From positions 806,001-870,000 of the forward strand of contig JANUBW010000002.1 in NCBI GenBank assembly GCA_024809215.1: a stretch of DNA of 64,000 nucleotides, given 5' to 3'. Below the pieces are notes generated by a model. The model was not told where the DNA came from. It saw nothing but the letters and a program-made list of their open reading frames with translations, and made no database searches. Positions 42,008 to 50,590 of the stretch are shown piece by piece. Source of the DNA: Niastella sp. OAS944 (GTDB lineage: Bacteria; Bacteroidota; Bacteroidia; Chitinophagales; Chitinophagaceae). Made by a program: the position numbers and the translations under genes. Positions within the stretch are counted from its first letter, which is position 1. Every line of letters starts with the position of its first letter.

Positions 42008-42697
42008 CTTTCTTAGTTTCGCTACATATAAATCAACGAACTCAGAAATCTTCTTACGTCGGTATTGCATAACCCAACGTGGATGCGGCAATGGAATGAT
42101 CTCCTTAAAGAACCCGTGCTTTGCATTTATCTTCTGAAATATTTTGTAGTTGGTTCCCTCACCTAAACAAAAACATATCTCCCTTGTAGTGGCAATGGTA
42201 TTCAACTGTTCATTGATGCATTGAATGATATACGGCTCACTGTTTTTCAGCAATTCTTTATCATCGTAGTAGTTGAGATTAACACCATTTTTTGTAAAGC
42301 CCAAAGGCGATAAGGCGGTTATATAAAAATCGTAATAGAATGCTTTGGCTCCGCCATACGCTTCAACCACTGCATATATAAAATGCGACGATAACTCTGC
42401 TTTCTTTGGCAGGTCGTTATCAATACCACATACTTCTTTTAATCGTATAGGGTCTGTGAAGGGCACCCCTGTAACACCACCGCCAAACCGCCCGGGGTTG
42501 ATGCCAAAAATGAATTTGCGTTCATGGTGATCATTGTAAAACTTATGATAAAATGTTTCGGCCAGCTGCCACGAACCCGCATCGGCAAAAGGGTTCATAA
42601 TGGCCACGCCCGCCGGTAATTTAACGTTTGGCGACAGGTTTTTGTAAAAATCAAGGATTGCATTCGATTGCGTAAGTTTTTGAGCGGCGGCATTCAT
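41999..42697 (-). CDS. SMUG2-type uracil-DNA glycosylase family protein
   Basis: This 232-residue protein matches the DUF4918/SMUG2 subgroup of the uracil-DNA glycosylase superfamily. The water-activating motif region is FIFGINPGRFGGGVTGVPFTDP (about residues 61-82), with Asn in the catalytic position. The DNA-binding region IPLPHPRWVMQYRRKK is near the C-terminus. Such enzymes remove uracil and related lesions. The final Ser-Leu codons and the TAG stop come from the adjacent repeat word. The gene is divergent from the GH109-like gene. Cytosolic or nucleoid-located. Confidence 0.85.
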   Translation of the reverse strand: MNAAAQKLTQSNAILDFYKNLSPNVKLPAGVAIMNPFADAGSWQLAETFYHKFYNDHHERKFIFGINPGRFGGGVTGVPFTDPIRLKEVCGIDNDLPKKAELSSHFIYAVVEAYGGAKAFYYDFYITALSPLGFTKNGVNLNYYDDKELLKNSEPYIIQCINEQLNTIATTREICFCLGEGTNYKIFQKINAKHGFFKEIIPLPHPRWVMQYRRKKISEFVDLYVAKLRKSL

Positions 42698-42748
42698 GTT
42701 GGCTTATTTGGTATTTTGGCAGCATCAAATTTCACGTAAAAATAAGCT

Positions 42749-44098
42749 ATGAACCGAAGATCATTTGTCAAAAATACGGGACTCGCAACAGCAGGCCTGA
42801 TATTACCTTCTGCAAAAATTTTTGCTGCGCCTGACCCCGTAGTTAAACTGGGTTTTATTGGTGTTGGCTTACGCGGACAAAACCACCTCGACAATGCGCT
42901 TCGGCGTAAAGATGTTAATGTAGTAGCCATATGTGATATTGATGAGCGTATGCTTGAGCGTTGCGTCAACATCGTTAAAAAATCGGGTAAACCCATGCCT
43001 AAGGTTTACAAAGACGATGTAAATGCCTGGAAGAAAATGCTTGAATTAAAAGAACTGGATGCTGTTATTATTGCCACCCCCTGGGAATGGCATGCGCCCA
43101 TGATCATTGGCTGCCTAGAAGCCGGCATTAAATATATTGGTACCGAAGTAATGCTGGGCATCACATTGCAAGACCATTGGGATGTGGTTAAGGCAACCGA
43201 ACACCACAAGGGCCATGTTATGATGATGGAGAATGTTTGCTACCGCCGCGATGTAATGGCTGTATTAAATATGGTGCGCCAGGGTATGTTTGGCGAGTTG
43301 CTTCACCTGCAGGGTGGTTACCAGCACGATCTGCGGGCTGTTAAATTCAACGATGGTAAACAGGCGTATGGTGGTGGTGTTGAATTTGGTGAGAAAGGAT
43401 GGTCGGAAGCCCACTGGCGTACAGAACACTCTGTACATCGTAACGGTGATTTGTATCCTACACACGGCATTGGCCCCGTAGCGGAAATGCTCAACATCAA
43501 TTACGGCAACCGCTTTGTATCGCTCTCCAGCTTTGCCACCAAATCGCGCGGACTGCATGAGTATATTGTAAAGAATGGTGGTGAACAACACCCCAATGCC
43601 AAAGTAGAATTTAAACTGGGCGACATAGTTACCACACAGATCCGTTGTGCCAATGGAGAAACCATTTTATTACAACACGATACCAACCTGCCCCGCCCCT
43701 ACTCACTTGGTTTCAGAGTTCAGGGCACCAAAGGTATTTGGATGGATGTTAATCATTCGCTGTATATAGAAGGTGTAAGCAAAACCAACGATAAGTGGGA
43801 AGATGCCAAAGCCTACCTCGATCAATACGATCATCCATTATGGAAACGTTGGGGCGCTTCTACCGAAGGCGCAGGTCATGGTGGAATGGACTTCTTCGTT
43901 TTGCATGCCTTTATTGAATCAATAAAACGCAAAACCACCACACCAATGGATGTTTATGATGCCGCCGCCTGGAGCGCCATTACGCCGTTAAGTGAAAAGA
44001 GTATTGAGTTGGGTAATGAAACGGTTGAATTCCCCGATTTTACCGGTGGGCAGTGGATGTATAGGAAGAATTCCTTCGCGTTAACTGATGAATATTAA
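42749..44098 (+). CDS. GH109-type Gfo/Idh/MocA oxidoreductase with Tat-like signal
   Basis: This 449-residue protein begins MNRRSFVKNTGLATAGLILP, a twin-arginine signal. The Rossmann domain follows (VKLGFIGVGLRGQNHL, VAICDIDERML, AVIIATPWEWHAP, GTEVMLGIT). The catalytic/substrate domain carries ENVCYRRDVMAVLNMVRQGM, DLYPTHGIGPVAEML, HWRTEHS and the C-terminal TPMDVYDAAAWSAITPLSE. These are hallmarks of glycoside hydrolase family 109 (alpha-N-acetylgalactosaminidase with NAD-dependent redox mechanism). The precise sugar is inferred. It is divergent from the SMUG2-like gene. Periplasmic. Confidence 0.85.
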   Translation: MNRRSFVKNTGLATAGLILPSAKIFAAPDPVVKLGFIGVGLRGQNHLDNALRRKDVNVVAICDIDERMLERCVNIVKKSGKPMPKVYKDDVNAWKKMLELKELDAVIIATPWEWHAPMIIGCLEAGIKYIGTEVMLGITLQDHWDVVKATEHHKGHVMMMENVCYRRDVMAVLNMVRQGMFGELLHLQGGYQHDLRAVKFNDGKQAYGGGVEFGEKGWSEAHWRTEHSVHRNGDLYPTHGIGPVAEMLNINYGNRFVSLSSFATKSRGLHEYIVKNGGEQHPNAKVEFKLGDIVTTQIRCANGETILLQHDTNLPRPYSLGFRVQGTKGIWMDVNHSLYIEGVSKTNDKWEDAKAYLDQYDHPLWKRWGASTEGAGHGGMDFFVLHAFIESIKRKTTTPMDVYDAAAWSAITPLSEKSIELGNETVEFPDFTGGQWMYRKNSFALTDEY

Positions 44099-44139
44099 AG
44101 CATGATTTATGTTCGTGGGTGTGAGCTGAGATAAGGGAT

Positions 44140-44216
44140 AAAAGTTGACAAGTTGACAAGGGTATTTATAACTGTATTACCTTGTCAACTTGTTAACCTG
44201 TTAACTTGTCAACCCT
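44140..44216. repeat. Word-repeat inverted element (GTTGACAAGTTGACAAGG family)
   Basis: GTTGACAAGTTGACAAGG (44143-44160) and CCTTGTCAACTTGTTAAC (right arm) are complementary, with an AT-rich spacer. It lies between the stops of two convergent genes. Confidence 0.75.
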
Positions 44217-44241
44217 TTTACTTATATCCTGTTAGATTCAA

Positions 44242-45246
44242 TTATTGAAGAAAGTATCTAATATCTTCATCAAGATTCAGGAACGGATATTTCCTCTGTA
44301 ACTCCTGCGCCTTTTCCAAATGCGTCTTTAAAAACCGCTTATGCGCTTCGGTAGCAGGCTGAAAAGGTTTGTGCTTACGGGCTATCACTATCTTTTTAAT
44401 TTCCTCGGCCAGTTGCTGTGCTTTTTCATCAACAAAATGCCGCATGAATTTGTCGAGCACAAATGAAGTAGCCTGGTAATTGGGATGCACCATATCTATA
44501 TCATAGAACCGGTAATCGCGCAACACATCTATCACCAGTTCATACGCAGGAAAATAATACAGCTTGTCGAACTTATTTACCAGGTGGTGCACCACTTCTA
44601 TCAACCGCGCTTTACTGCGGTTATTATCAATAACCCCATCGCGAATATGCCGCACGGGGCTTACAGTAAAAATAATTTTTAAATTGGGATTGAACTGAAA
44701 CAACTGGTGCAAACAGTTATCGAGCATGGTGGTTGTTTCTTCAATCGTAAGCAGGTGTTTGTTGAACCAGCCGGCCGGTGTGCGGTGATTGTTGGCAACT
44801 GCACCCCGTACCGCACCGCGACGGAAAGATTGAGGCACCTGTTCTGTTAAACGATAACTGAATGAAGTTCCCAATGTAATGATGAGCCAGTTGGCCGTCT
44901 TCAAATAAGTATGCGCTTCCTGTTGCGATTCATTAATGCCCCGCAAACATTCCTGCAGATCGGTTTTTGAGAACCGGCTATGGTGCTGCCAGCTTTGCCA
45001 TACTTCGTTATAATAAAAAAGCTCTTCGCTTTGATACTGTTTGTTCTGTACATAGGATACCAGGCTGCTTACCACACTGGCCGGATCGAACAAAATACCA
45101 TTGGGGTTTTGCAGCACACCAAACTTAAGCTCATCGAGCTTTTCACCTATGTGCTCGGTAAAACACGATCCCATTAACATGATATTGTCCTGGTAATTGA
45201 TGGGCGTTTGCAAAGTAGCTATCTGAATGGGTATCTGTAGGTCCAT
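44242..45246 (-). CDS. GSCFA domain protein (putative acyl-transferase/esterase)
   Basis: This 334-residue protein has the founding motif NIMLMGSCFTEHIGEKLDELKFG near the N-terminus, NPNGILFDP, then WLIITLGTSFSY, VSPVRHIRDGVIDNNRSKA and YFPAYELVIDVLRDYRFYDIDMVHPN. This matches GSCFA (SGNH-hydrolase-like) with Ser in GSC and the Asp-x-x-His near the C-terminus. No signal peptide is seen, so it is cytosolic. The family is linked to modification of cell-surface or small-molecule acyl groups in Bacteroidota; the substrate is unknown. The start at 45246 is used; another ATG lies two codons upstream. Single gene. Confidence 0.87.
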   Translation of the reverse strand: MDLQIPIQIATLQTPINYQDNIMLMGSCFTEHIGEKLDELKFGVLQNPNGILFDPASVVSSLVSYVQNKQYQSEELFYYNEVWQSWQHHSRFSKTDLQECLRGINESQQEAHTYLKTANWLIITLGTSFSYRLTEQVPQSFRRGAVRGAVANNHRTPAGWFNKHLLTIEETTTMLDNCLHQLFQFNPNLKIIFTVSPVRHIRDGVIDNNRSKARLIEVVHHLVNKFDKLYYFPAYELVIDVLRDYRFYDIDMVHPNYQATSFVLDKFMRHFVDEKAQQLAEEIKKIVIARKHKPFQPATEAHKRFLKTHLEKAQELQRKYPFLNLDEDIRYFLQ

Positions 45247-45387
45247 ATGCACGTTTAACAGGTTTATACATTATAAGATAAGGTAGTTGCTTGCTAACAG
45301 GTAGTTATAGTGAAGGGTGAAATGGAGATGAATATATAGCGTGTTGTAACCCGGTTGTTACCGCGGTACGGTTTGTACGAATGCTTT

Positions 45388-46260
45388 TCATAAGGTAAAT
45401 ATTTCGTTAGCTAAGTTAACACTTTTAGCCAGCGCTGTTTTATTCAATTTGGGCACATTGTCATATTGTTCTAAATATGATATGAGCCATTCTGTATCTA
45501 TGTTGCCCACCAGGTCATCGTTGGCCATAGGGCATCCGCCCACACCTTTCATGGCCGAATCGAACCGGCGGCAGCCGGCCTTCCAGGCGGCTTCAATTTT
45601 GGGCTGCCGGTTGTGCGAACTGCTATGCAGGTGTACGCCAATTTCGTGATTGGGCAGTTTCTCAACTACATAATTGGTCATGGAATACACCTGTTCGGGC
45701 GTAGCAAGACCAACGGTATCGGCCAGTGAAATAATGGGCACGCCCATACCGGCAATGCGGTTAACCCATTCAAATACAATTTCGGGCGACCAGGCATCGC
45801 CATAGGGATTGCCAAAACCCATGGAAATATAAATGACCAGCTGTTTATGGCTTTGTTCACAAATGCGTTGTATTTCAATTACCCTTTGCAACGATTGGGC
45901 AACGGTACTGTTGGTGTTTCGTAGTTGAAAGGTTTCGCTTACCGAAAAGGGAAAACCCAGGTAGCTGATCTCTTCAAAGGCGGCCGCTTCTTCGGCCCCC
46001 CGTACATTGGCCACTATGGCCAGTAATTTGGTGGGGGTATCTGTTTGTAACTGCCTCAGACCCTTTAAAACCTCCGCCGTATCGGCCAGTTGCGGAATGG
46101 CTTTGGGCGATACAAAACTGCCAAAATCAAGCGTATTAAACCCAACCTGCAATAGGGAATGCAGGTACTCGATCTTTTTTTGGGTTGGAATATACACCGG
46201 CCAGCCCTGCATGGCGTCGCGGGGACATTCGATGAGGTGTATGGGCGTGTTTGTGCTCAA
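45388..46260 (-). CDS. Hydroxymethylglutaryl-CoA lyase
   Basis: This 290-residue TIM-barrel enzyme of the DRE-type family cleaves HMG-CoA to acetyl-CoA and acetoacetate in leucine catabolism. It begins with HLIECPRDAMQGWP and KKIEYLHSLLQVGFNTLDFGSFV. The metal-binding and catalytic regions are ISLADTVGLATPEQV, IGVHLHSSSHN (with His) and GVGGCPMANDDLVGNI, with the Cys typical of HMG-CoA lyases. Leucine-degradation partners are not adjacent. Cytosolic. The assignment rests on the family motifs. Confidence 0.88.
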   Translation of the reverse strand: MSTNTPIHLIECPRDAMQGWPVYIPTQKKIEYLHSLLQVGFNTLDFGSFVSPKAIPQLADTAEVLKGLRQLQTDTPTKLLAIVANVRGAEEAAAFEEISYLGFPFSVSETFQLRNTNSTVAQSLQRVIEIQRICEQSHKQLVIYISMGFGNPYGDAWSPEIVFEWVNRIAGMGVPIISLADTVGLATPEQVYSMTNYVVEKLPNHEIGVHLHSSSHNRQPKIEAAWKAGCRRFDSAMKGVGGCPMANDDLVGNIDTEWLISYLEQYDNVPKLNKTALAKSVNLANEIFTL

Positions 46261-46277
46261 TGATTATGATTTGGGTT

Positions 46278-46495
46278 TATAAGTTACCAGGTACCGGGTT
46301 CCGGGTTCCAGGTTTCAGGTTTCAGGTTTCAGGTTAATGGCTCGTTACAATTTTGCTACTGCTGAATGACGACTGTTACCGTATTTAACCGGAAACTGCA
46401 TTCTGATTTCCCGGCAACCGGTAACCGGTAACCAGTAACTGTATTCTTTTTCCCCTGCAACTTGTAACATGTAACCTGCAACGGTTGTTTTAACC
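46278..46495. repeat. Long word-repeat inverted element (GGTTTCAGG / GGTAACCAG words)
   Basis: The left part repeats GTTACCAGGTACCGGGTTCC and GGTTTCAGGTTTCAGG. The right part repeats complementary words (CGGCAACCGGTAACCGG, GGTAACCAGTAACTG) and a further CCTGCAACTTGTAACATG set. It is at the rlmB stop end and spans most of the 240-bp gap 46261-46500. Confidence 0.7.
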
Positions 46496-46500
46496 TAAGT

Positions 46501-47265
46501 CTACATCCTTTTCTTCATAGCCTCATACAACACGATGCCCGTAGCTACCGACACATTAAACGACTCAAAGTTTCCGGCCATTGGGATCTTTATTTTTTCA
46601 TCGCATATTTTCATCAATGCCGGAAAAACGCCGTTCTCTTCATTCCCCATTACAATACAACAGGGTTCTGAATAATCAACTTCATACAGGAACTTTTCGG
46701 CTATCATTTCAGTAGCAAATACTTTTATGCCATTCAGGTGCAGCGTATCAACCGCTTTCATTAAACTGTTCACCCGGCAAATATGGATCTTTTCCAACGC
46801 CCCGGCCGACGATTTCATGGCCTCTTCATTAAGGGCGCCAACGCCTTTGTCGGGAATAATAATGGCCTGAGCGCCGCAACAAACCGCGCTACGGGCAATA
46901 GCGCCAATATTACGCACATCGGTTATACCATCGAGTATTACAAACAATGGGGTTTCGCCATTGCTTGTTACATGATCAATGACCTGTTGCAGGTCCATAT
47001 ACTGCACCAAACCGGCAATGGCAATAACGCCCTGGTGATTGGCCTTTGTAAAGGATTGCAGCTTTTCGGGCGGCACCTGTTGAATGGGAATGTTCTGTTC
47101 TTTGGCCAATTGTCTTATGGTGCCAATAGAATCACCGCTAACATTGCGTTGAAAGAATATTTTATCTATGGGCCGGCCACTTTCTATGGCTTCAATTACA
47201 GGCTGACGGCCTATGATCAGGGATGCTTTATTTATACCAGGTTTCTTTTTATGATAACCGTCCAT
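46501..47265 (-). CDS. rlmB: 23S rRNA 2'-O-methyltransferase RlmB (TrmH-like SPOUT)
   Basis: This 254-residue enzyme methylates G2251 of 23S rRNA. The N-terminal substrate-binding domain (IIGRQPVIEAIESGRPIDKIF) is followed by the SPOUT catalytic domain. Its motif 1 is LDGITDVRNIGAIARSAVC, motif 2 VMGNEENGVF and motif 3 IPMAGNFESFNVSVATGI; these bind the trefoil-knot cofactor. The gene overlaps the end of the upstream NUDIX gene by 17 bp, so it is translated as part of that operon. Cytosolic. Confidence 0.93.
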   Translation of the reverse strand: MDGYHKKKPGINKASLIIGRQPVIEAIESGRPIDKIFFQRNVSGDSIGTIRQLAKEQNIPIQQVPPEKLQSFTKANHQGVIAIAGLVQYMDLQQVIDHVTSNGETPLFVILDGITDVRNIGAIARSAVCCGAQAIIIPDKGVGALNEEAMKSSAGALEKIHICRVNSLMKAVDTLHLNGIKVFATEMIAEKFLYEVDYSEPCCIVMGNEENGVFPALMKICDEKIKIPMAGNFESFNVSVATGIVLYEAMKKRM

Positions 47266-47809
47266 CTGCTAACATGAGTTTTACTTTTAAAATAGCTGCT
47301 ACCGACATAGAATCGGTGATCTCACCGCGTTCTACCATTTGATATGCCTCTTCAAACGGCAGTTTTTTTACCTGAAGTTGTTCCGTTTCTTCGGGACAGG
47401 CAGTTTCCTGGCGAAGGCCCCGGGCCAGGTAAATAACGGCATATTCATCAGAAACAGAATTGCTCAAATGCATTTCAACGATCTGGGTCCAGTCGGCGGC
47501 TACCAGACCGGTTTCTTCCAGCAGTTCGCGTTTGGCCGAGTCAACCGGGTCAATGCCAAAAGCGCCGCCGCCTTCGGGAATTTCCCAGCTATAGCGGTCC
47601 AAAGGAAAGCGGTACTGACCAACAAGGTAGGTATTCAATTCTTCATCGAGCGCCAGGGCGCCTACAGCAATTGCCTTAAAATGCACTTTGCCATAAATGC
47701 CTTTACCGCCAGAGGGGTTAATGACGTCGAACTCCGTAAGTTTTATCCATGGGTTTTCATAGACCTTCTTTTCAGCCATTACCTGCCATGGATTCTGTTG
47801 TTCATTCAT
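47249..47809 (-). CDS. NUDIX hydrolase, ADP-ribose pyrophosphatase-like
   Basis: This 186-residue NUDIX enzyme has VGQYRFPLDRYSWEIPEGGG and the Nudix core REL-L-EETGL at about residues 98-106, with the preceding Gly-rich turn. The position of the first Glu of the classical box (GX5EX7RE) is Ile in this protein. Long NUDIX proteins with GQYRFPL are ADP-ribose or related nucleoside-diphosphate-sugar hydrolases. The start at 47809 (MNEQQNPWQ) is preferred over an ATG 18 bases upstream. It is the first gene of the rlmB operon. Confidence 0.85.
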   Translation of the reverse strand: MNEQQNPWQVMAEKKVYENPWIKLTEFDVINPSGGKGIYGKVHFKAIAVGALALDEELNTYLVGQYRFPLDRYSWEIPEGGGAFGIDPVDSAKRELLEETGLVAADWTQIVEMHLSNSVSDEYAVIYLARGLRQETACPEETEQLQVKKLPFEEAYQMVERGEITDSMSVAAILKVKLMLADGRLS

Positions 47810-47841
47810 GGCCCGAAAATATAACATATGCTACAAAAAAA

Positions 47842-47867
47842 CAGTCCCAACGGTACCGTCGGGACTG
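47842..47867 (-). terminator. Terminator hairpin (minus strand)
   Basis: CAGTCCC and GGGACTG form the stem with inner ACGG/CCGT pairs. The minus-strand side is followed by seven Ts. It ends the small-membrane-protein transcript and lies just ahead of the NUDIX gene. Confidence 0.8.
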
Positions 47868-47888
47868 AATAATCTATTTATAAACGCT

Positions 47889-48071
47889 TTATAAGAGTTT
47901 CATTGCTATCACCAGTAAAGAAGACCACCCCACTATTAGTATTACTAGCCACCTCAACTGATTTTTGAAAAGCTGATCCATACGATCGCCAAGCCTGGAC
48001 AAATCCTCCTTTAGTAATAGCATGTCTTGCTTGGTAGCAAGGCGATCATTCTCATTTGGAGTTGTTTCCAT
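47889..48071 (-). CDS. Small membrane protein with N-terminal coiled coil
   Basis: This 60-residue protein has METTPNENDRLATKQDMLL at the start, a heptad-like amphipathic segment (LKEDLSRLGDRMDQLFKNQL) and one C-terminal membrane helix (WLVILIVGWSSLLVIAMKLL). It resembles small bacterial proteins of unknown function with a DUF1640/coiled-coil look. The start at 48071 gives a compact protein; the frame is open 45 bases upstream. Function unknown. Terminators flank it on both sides. Confidence 0.6.
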   Translation of the reverse strand: METTPNENDRLATKQDMLLLKEDLSRLGDRMDQLFKNQLRWLVILIVGWSSLLVIAMKLL

Positions 48072-48115
48072 TTCACGGATTTCAACAAATATAAATATTT
48101 CCCTATGTAAAAACA

Positions 48116-48149
48116 AATATGCCGCTCGTTAAACGAGCGGCATATTTTT
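48116..48149. terminator. Perfect palindromic bidirectional terminator
   Basis: AAATATGCCGCTCGTTTAAA and its mirrored complement form a perfect palindrome ending in a T-run on both strands. It sits between the end of metK (48174, minus strand) and the small membrane protein gene. Confidence 0.85.
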
Positions 48150-48173
48150 TATATTCACATGATTTACATGTTA

Positions 48174-49427
48174 TTATCTAATACCAAAAGCCTGTTTGAT
48201 CTTACGTACATAATCAAGCTTTTCCCAGGTGAACAGCTCCACTTTCTTCTTCACAGTTTTGCCATCAGGAGCAGTGAAAGTTTTTTCAACCACTTCTGGC
48301 TGGCGGCCCATGTGACCGTAAGCAGCAGTTTCGCTGTAAATAGGGTTACGCAGTTTCAGGCGTTGCTCAATAAAGTAAGGACGCATATCGAAGATCTGGC
48401 TAACGCGTTTTGCGATCTCACCATCGGTAAGCTCTACTTTGGCAGTGCCGTAGGTATTGATGTACAATCCCATTGGCTGGGCAACACCAATAGCGTAAGA
48501 AACCTGTACCAGTACTTCTTCACACAAACCTGAAGCAACCAGGTTTTTAGCAATGTGACGGGTAGCATAAGCAGCAGAACGGTCAACTTTTGAAGGATCT
48601 TTTCCGCTGAATGCACCACCACCGTGAGCACCTTTACCACCATAAGTATCAACAATGATCTTACGGCCGGTTAAACCAGTATCGCCGTGTGGGCCACCGA
48701 TAACGAATTTACCAGTTGGGTTAACGTGATACTTGATTTTATCGTTGAACAGGTGAGCGTATTTTTTATACTTGGCTTTAACGCGTGGGATCAGGATGTT
48801 GATAATATCTTCCTTGATCTTCTTAGCCATTTTAGCTTCTGTATCGAAATCATCGTGTTGTGTACTTACAACAATAGCATCAATACGAACAGGTTTGTTA
48901 TTATCATCATACTCGAGGGTAACCTGGCTTTTTGCATCAGGGCGCAAATACTCGATCTTTTTGCCTTCGCGACGCAGCGCAGCCAGCTCGATCAATAATT
49001 TATGGGCAATGTCCAACGCCAGTGGCATATAATCTTCGGTTTCGTTGGTAGCGTAACCAAACATCATACCCTGGTCGCCGGCGCCTTGTTCTTCTTTTTT
49101 TGTTTTATCAACGCCCTGGTTAATATCGGCCGATTGCTCGTGAATGGCAGATAATACACCACAAGAGCTGGCTTCGAACATATATTCGCTCTTGGTGTAA
49201 CCAATTTTGCGAATCACTTCGCGGGCAATTGTCTGTACATCGAGATATGCCTTAGATTTTACTTCGCCAGCTAGTACTACTTGACCGGTTGTAACCAGGG
49301 TTTCACAAGCTACTTTTGATTGAGCATCAAAAGCCAGGAAGTTATCAATCAAGGCATCAGAGATCTGGTCAGCTACTTTATCAGGATGACCTTCCGAAAC
49401 ACTCTCAGAAGTAAATAAATAAGGCAT
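48174..49427 (-). CDS. metK: S-adenosylmethionine synthetase
   Basis: This 417-residue enzyme makes SAM from methionine and ATP. It starts [25 protein letters not shown], then [12 protein letters not shown]. The ATP-binding/active-site regions [36 protein letters not shown] and [19 protein letters not shown] are intact. The length of about 417 fits the Bacteroidota form, longer than E. coli (384). The 158 bp upstream show no recognisable SAM riboswitch; only an AT-rich TATATTTA near the expected -7 position is visible. Single gene. Confidence 0.97.
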   Translation of the reverse strand: MPYLFTSESVSEGHPDKVADQISDALIDNFLAFDAQSKVACETLVTTGQVVLAGEVKSKAYLDVQTIAREVIRKIGYTKSEYMFEASSCGVLSAIHEQSADINQGVDKTKKEEQGAGDQGMMFGYATNETEDYMPLALDIAHKLLIELAALRREGKKIEYLRPDAKSQVTLEYDDNNKPVRIDAIVVSTQHDDFDTEAKMAKKIKEDIINILIPRVKAKYKKYAHLFNDKIKYHVNPTGKFVIGGPHGDTGLTGRKIIVDTYGGKGAHGGGAFSGKDPSKVDRSAAYATRHIAKNLVASGLCEEVLVQVSYAIGVAQPMGLYINTYGTAKVELTDGEIAKRVSQIFDMRPYFIEQRLKLRNPIYSETAAYGHMGRQPEVVEKTFTAPDGKTVKKKVELFTWEKLDYVRKIKQAFGIR

Positions 49428-49585
49428 AGATCTTTTTGTTAGTTAGTTGTATAGAATATTAATGGGTAAATATATATGATCTATGTTGTAAGTTCCAAGC
49501 TTTAGTTGTTACACAATTGTCATTGTTGATTTCTTGTGAACATCCCATTAAGCTTGAAACTTAAACGCAGACACTTTCAATCTTA

Positions 49586-50398
49586 TTATTTGGTGAGATC
49601 GTGATACAGTTGCAGGTAATCTGTTAAATCAGACTCGGCATTATAAGTGAGCACCTTCTTACCTTTTACTTTTCCAAAATCCTCAACCAGCTTTTTATCA
49701 ACCTTATCGGCGCCAAAGGTAATAGCATCGGCATACGTGGCTCCGCCGCGCATCATGGCCGTTGTGGTACCTTCTTTAAATGGTTCCAGGTCTTTTTCTT
49801 TTACAAAAGAGCTAATAGAAGCGATCTTCAGAAAATCATCACCCAGTTTTTCTTTAGCAGTATTATTACCAATAGTATAAATAACCTTGCTGTGTGAGAA
49901 TACTGGCTCCTTTTTGTAAGCCGTTTTTTGGTACAAAGGAACTAAGCCGGTCATCCAGCCACTGCAATGAATGATGTCTGGAGGCCAACCGAACTTTTTA
50001 ACCGTTTCCAGGGCGCCTTTACAGAAGAATACCGTACGCAGGTCATTGTCATCGAACCATTTTTCACTATCGTCGTGGAAGATGGACTTACGCTTGAACA
50101 GATCTTCATTATCCAGAAAGTACACCTGTAACCGCGCATTGGGTAATGAGGCTACTTTAATTTGCAGGGGATAATCATCATTACCTACAGAAACATTAAT
50201 GCCCGACAACCGAACCACTTCATGCAGGCGATGTCGTCTTTCGTTTATTACCCCAAACCGAGGCATAATACAACGCACTTCAAAGCCATTTTCATTTGCC
50301 TTTATTGCCAACCGGTTAACCGTTTCGGAGAATTCTGTTAACTCCAGGTAGGGGGACATTTCGTTAGCAATAAATAAAATTCTTTTCTTTGTCAGCAT
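49586..50398 (-). CDS. Stand-alone glycogen synthase N-terminal domain protein
   Basis: This 270-residue protein looks like the N-terminal half of a GT5 glycogen/starch synthase. It begins MLTKKRILFIANEMSPYLE, with the family-typical ETVNRLAIKANENGFEVRCIMPRFG and IIHCSGWMTGLVPLY (compare the HGWH-type segment). It stops before the C-terminal Rossmann domain that holds the catalytic KxGGL/E-rich site. It is divergent from panC; this neighbourhood is common in Bacteroidota, so the short form is probably stable and not a recent truncation. The function is unknown; catalysis is unlikely. Confidence 0.72.
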   Translation of the reverse strand: MLTKKRILFIANEMSPYLELTEFSETVNRLAIKANENGFEVRCIMPRFGVINERRHRLHEVVRLSGINVSVGNDDYPLQIKVASLPNARLQVYFLDNEDLFKRKSIFHDDSEKWFDDNDLRTVFFCKGALETVKKFGWPPDIIHCSGWMTGLVPLYQKTAYKKEPVFSHSKVIYTIGNNTAKEKLGDDFLKIASISSFVKEKDLEPFKEGTTTAMMRGGATYADAITFGADKVDKKLVEDFGKVKGKKVLTYNAESDLTDYLQLYHDLTK

Positions 50399-50522
50399 TA
50401 TAGATAATAGTTAATGAGCTAACTTTTAAAAATCAGGGTGCAAAGTTAAGGTTTTTTTATTAGTTCTAAGTTCTGGGTTCTCAGATCTGTGTTTCCAGAA
50501 CGGCTCCAGGAGCCCTATTTCT

Positions 50523-50566
50523 GAATGATTGATTCATTCCGCACCATAGAAACAGTAACAGTGCGG
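50523..50566 (+). promoter_or_regulatory. Back-to-back inverted repeats upstream of panC
   Basis: GAATGA-TTGA-TTCATTC (50523-50539) is immediately followed by CCGCAC-N16-GTGCGG (50539-50566). The second hairpin could be part of the leader RNA of panC, whose ATG is at 50591. No known riboswitch consensus was recognised. The gap 50399-50520 otherwise holds a short GTTCTAAGTTCTGGGTTC word run. Confidence 0.35.
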
Positions 50567-50590
50567 ATATAAAACTTAAAATTTCGTTAA

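Noticed and set aside
49428..49585. SAM riboswitch upstream of metK
   Set aside because: No SAM-I, SAM-II or SAM-IV core elements can be seen in the 158 bp before the start codon.
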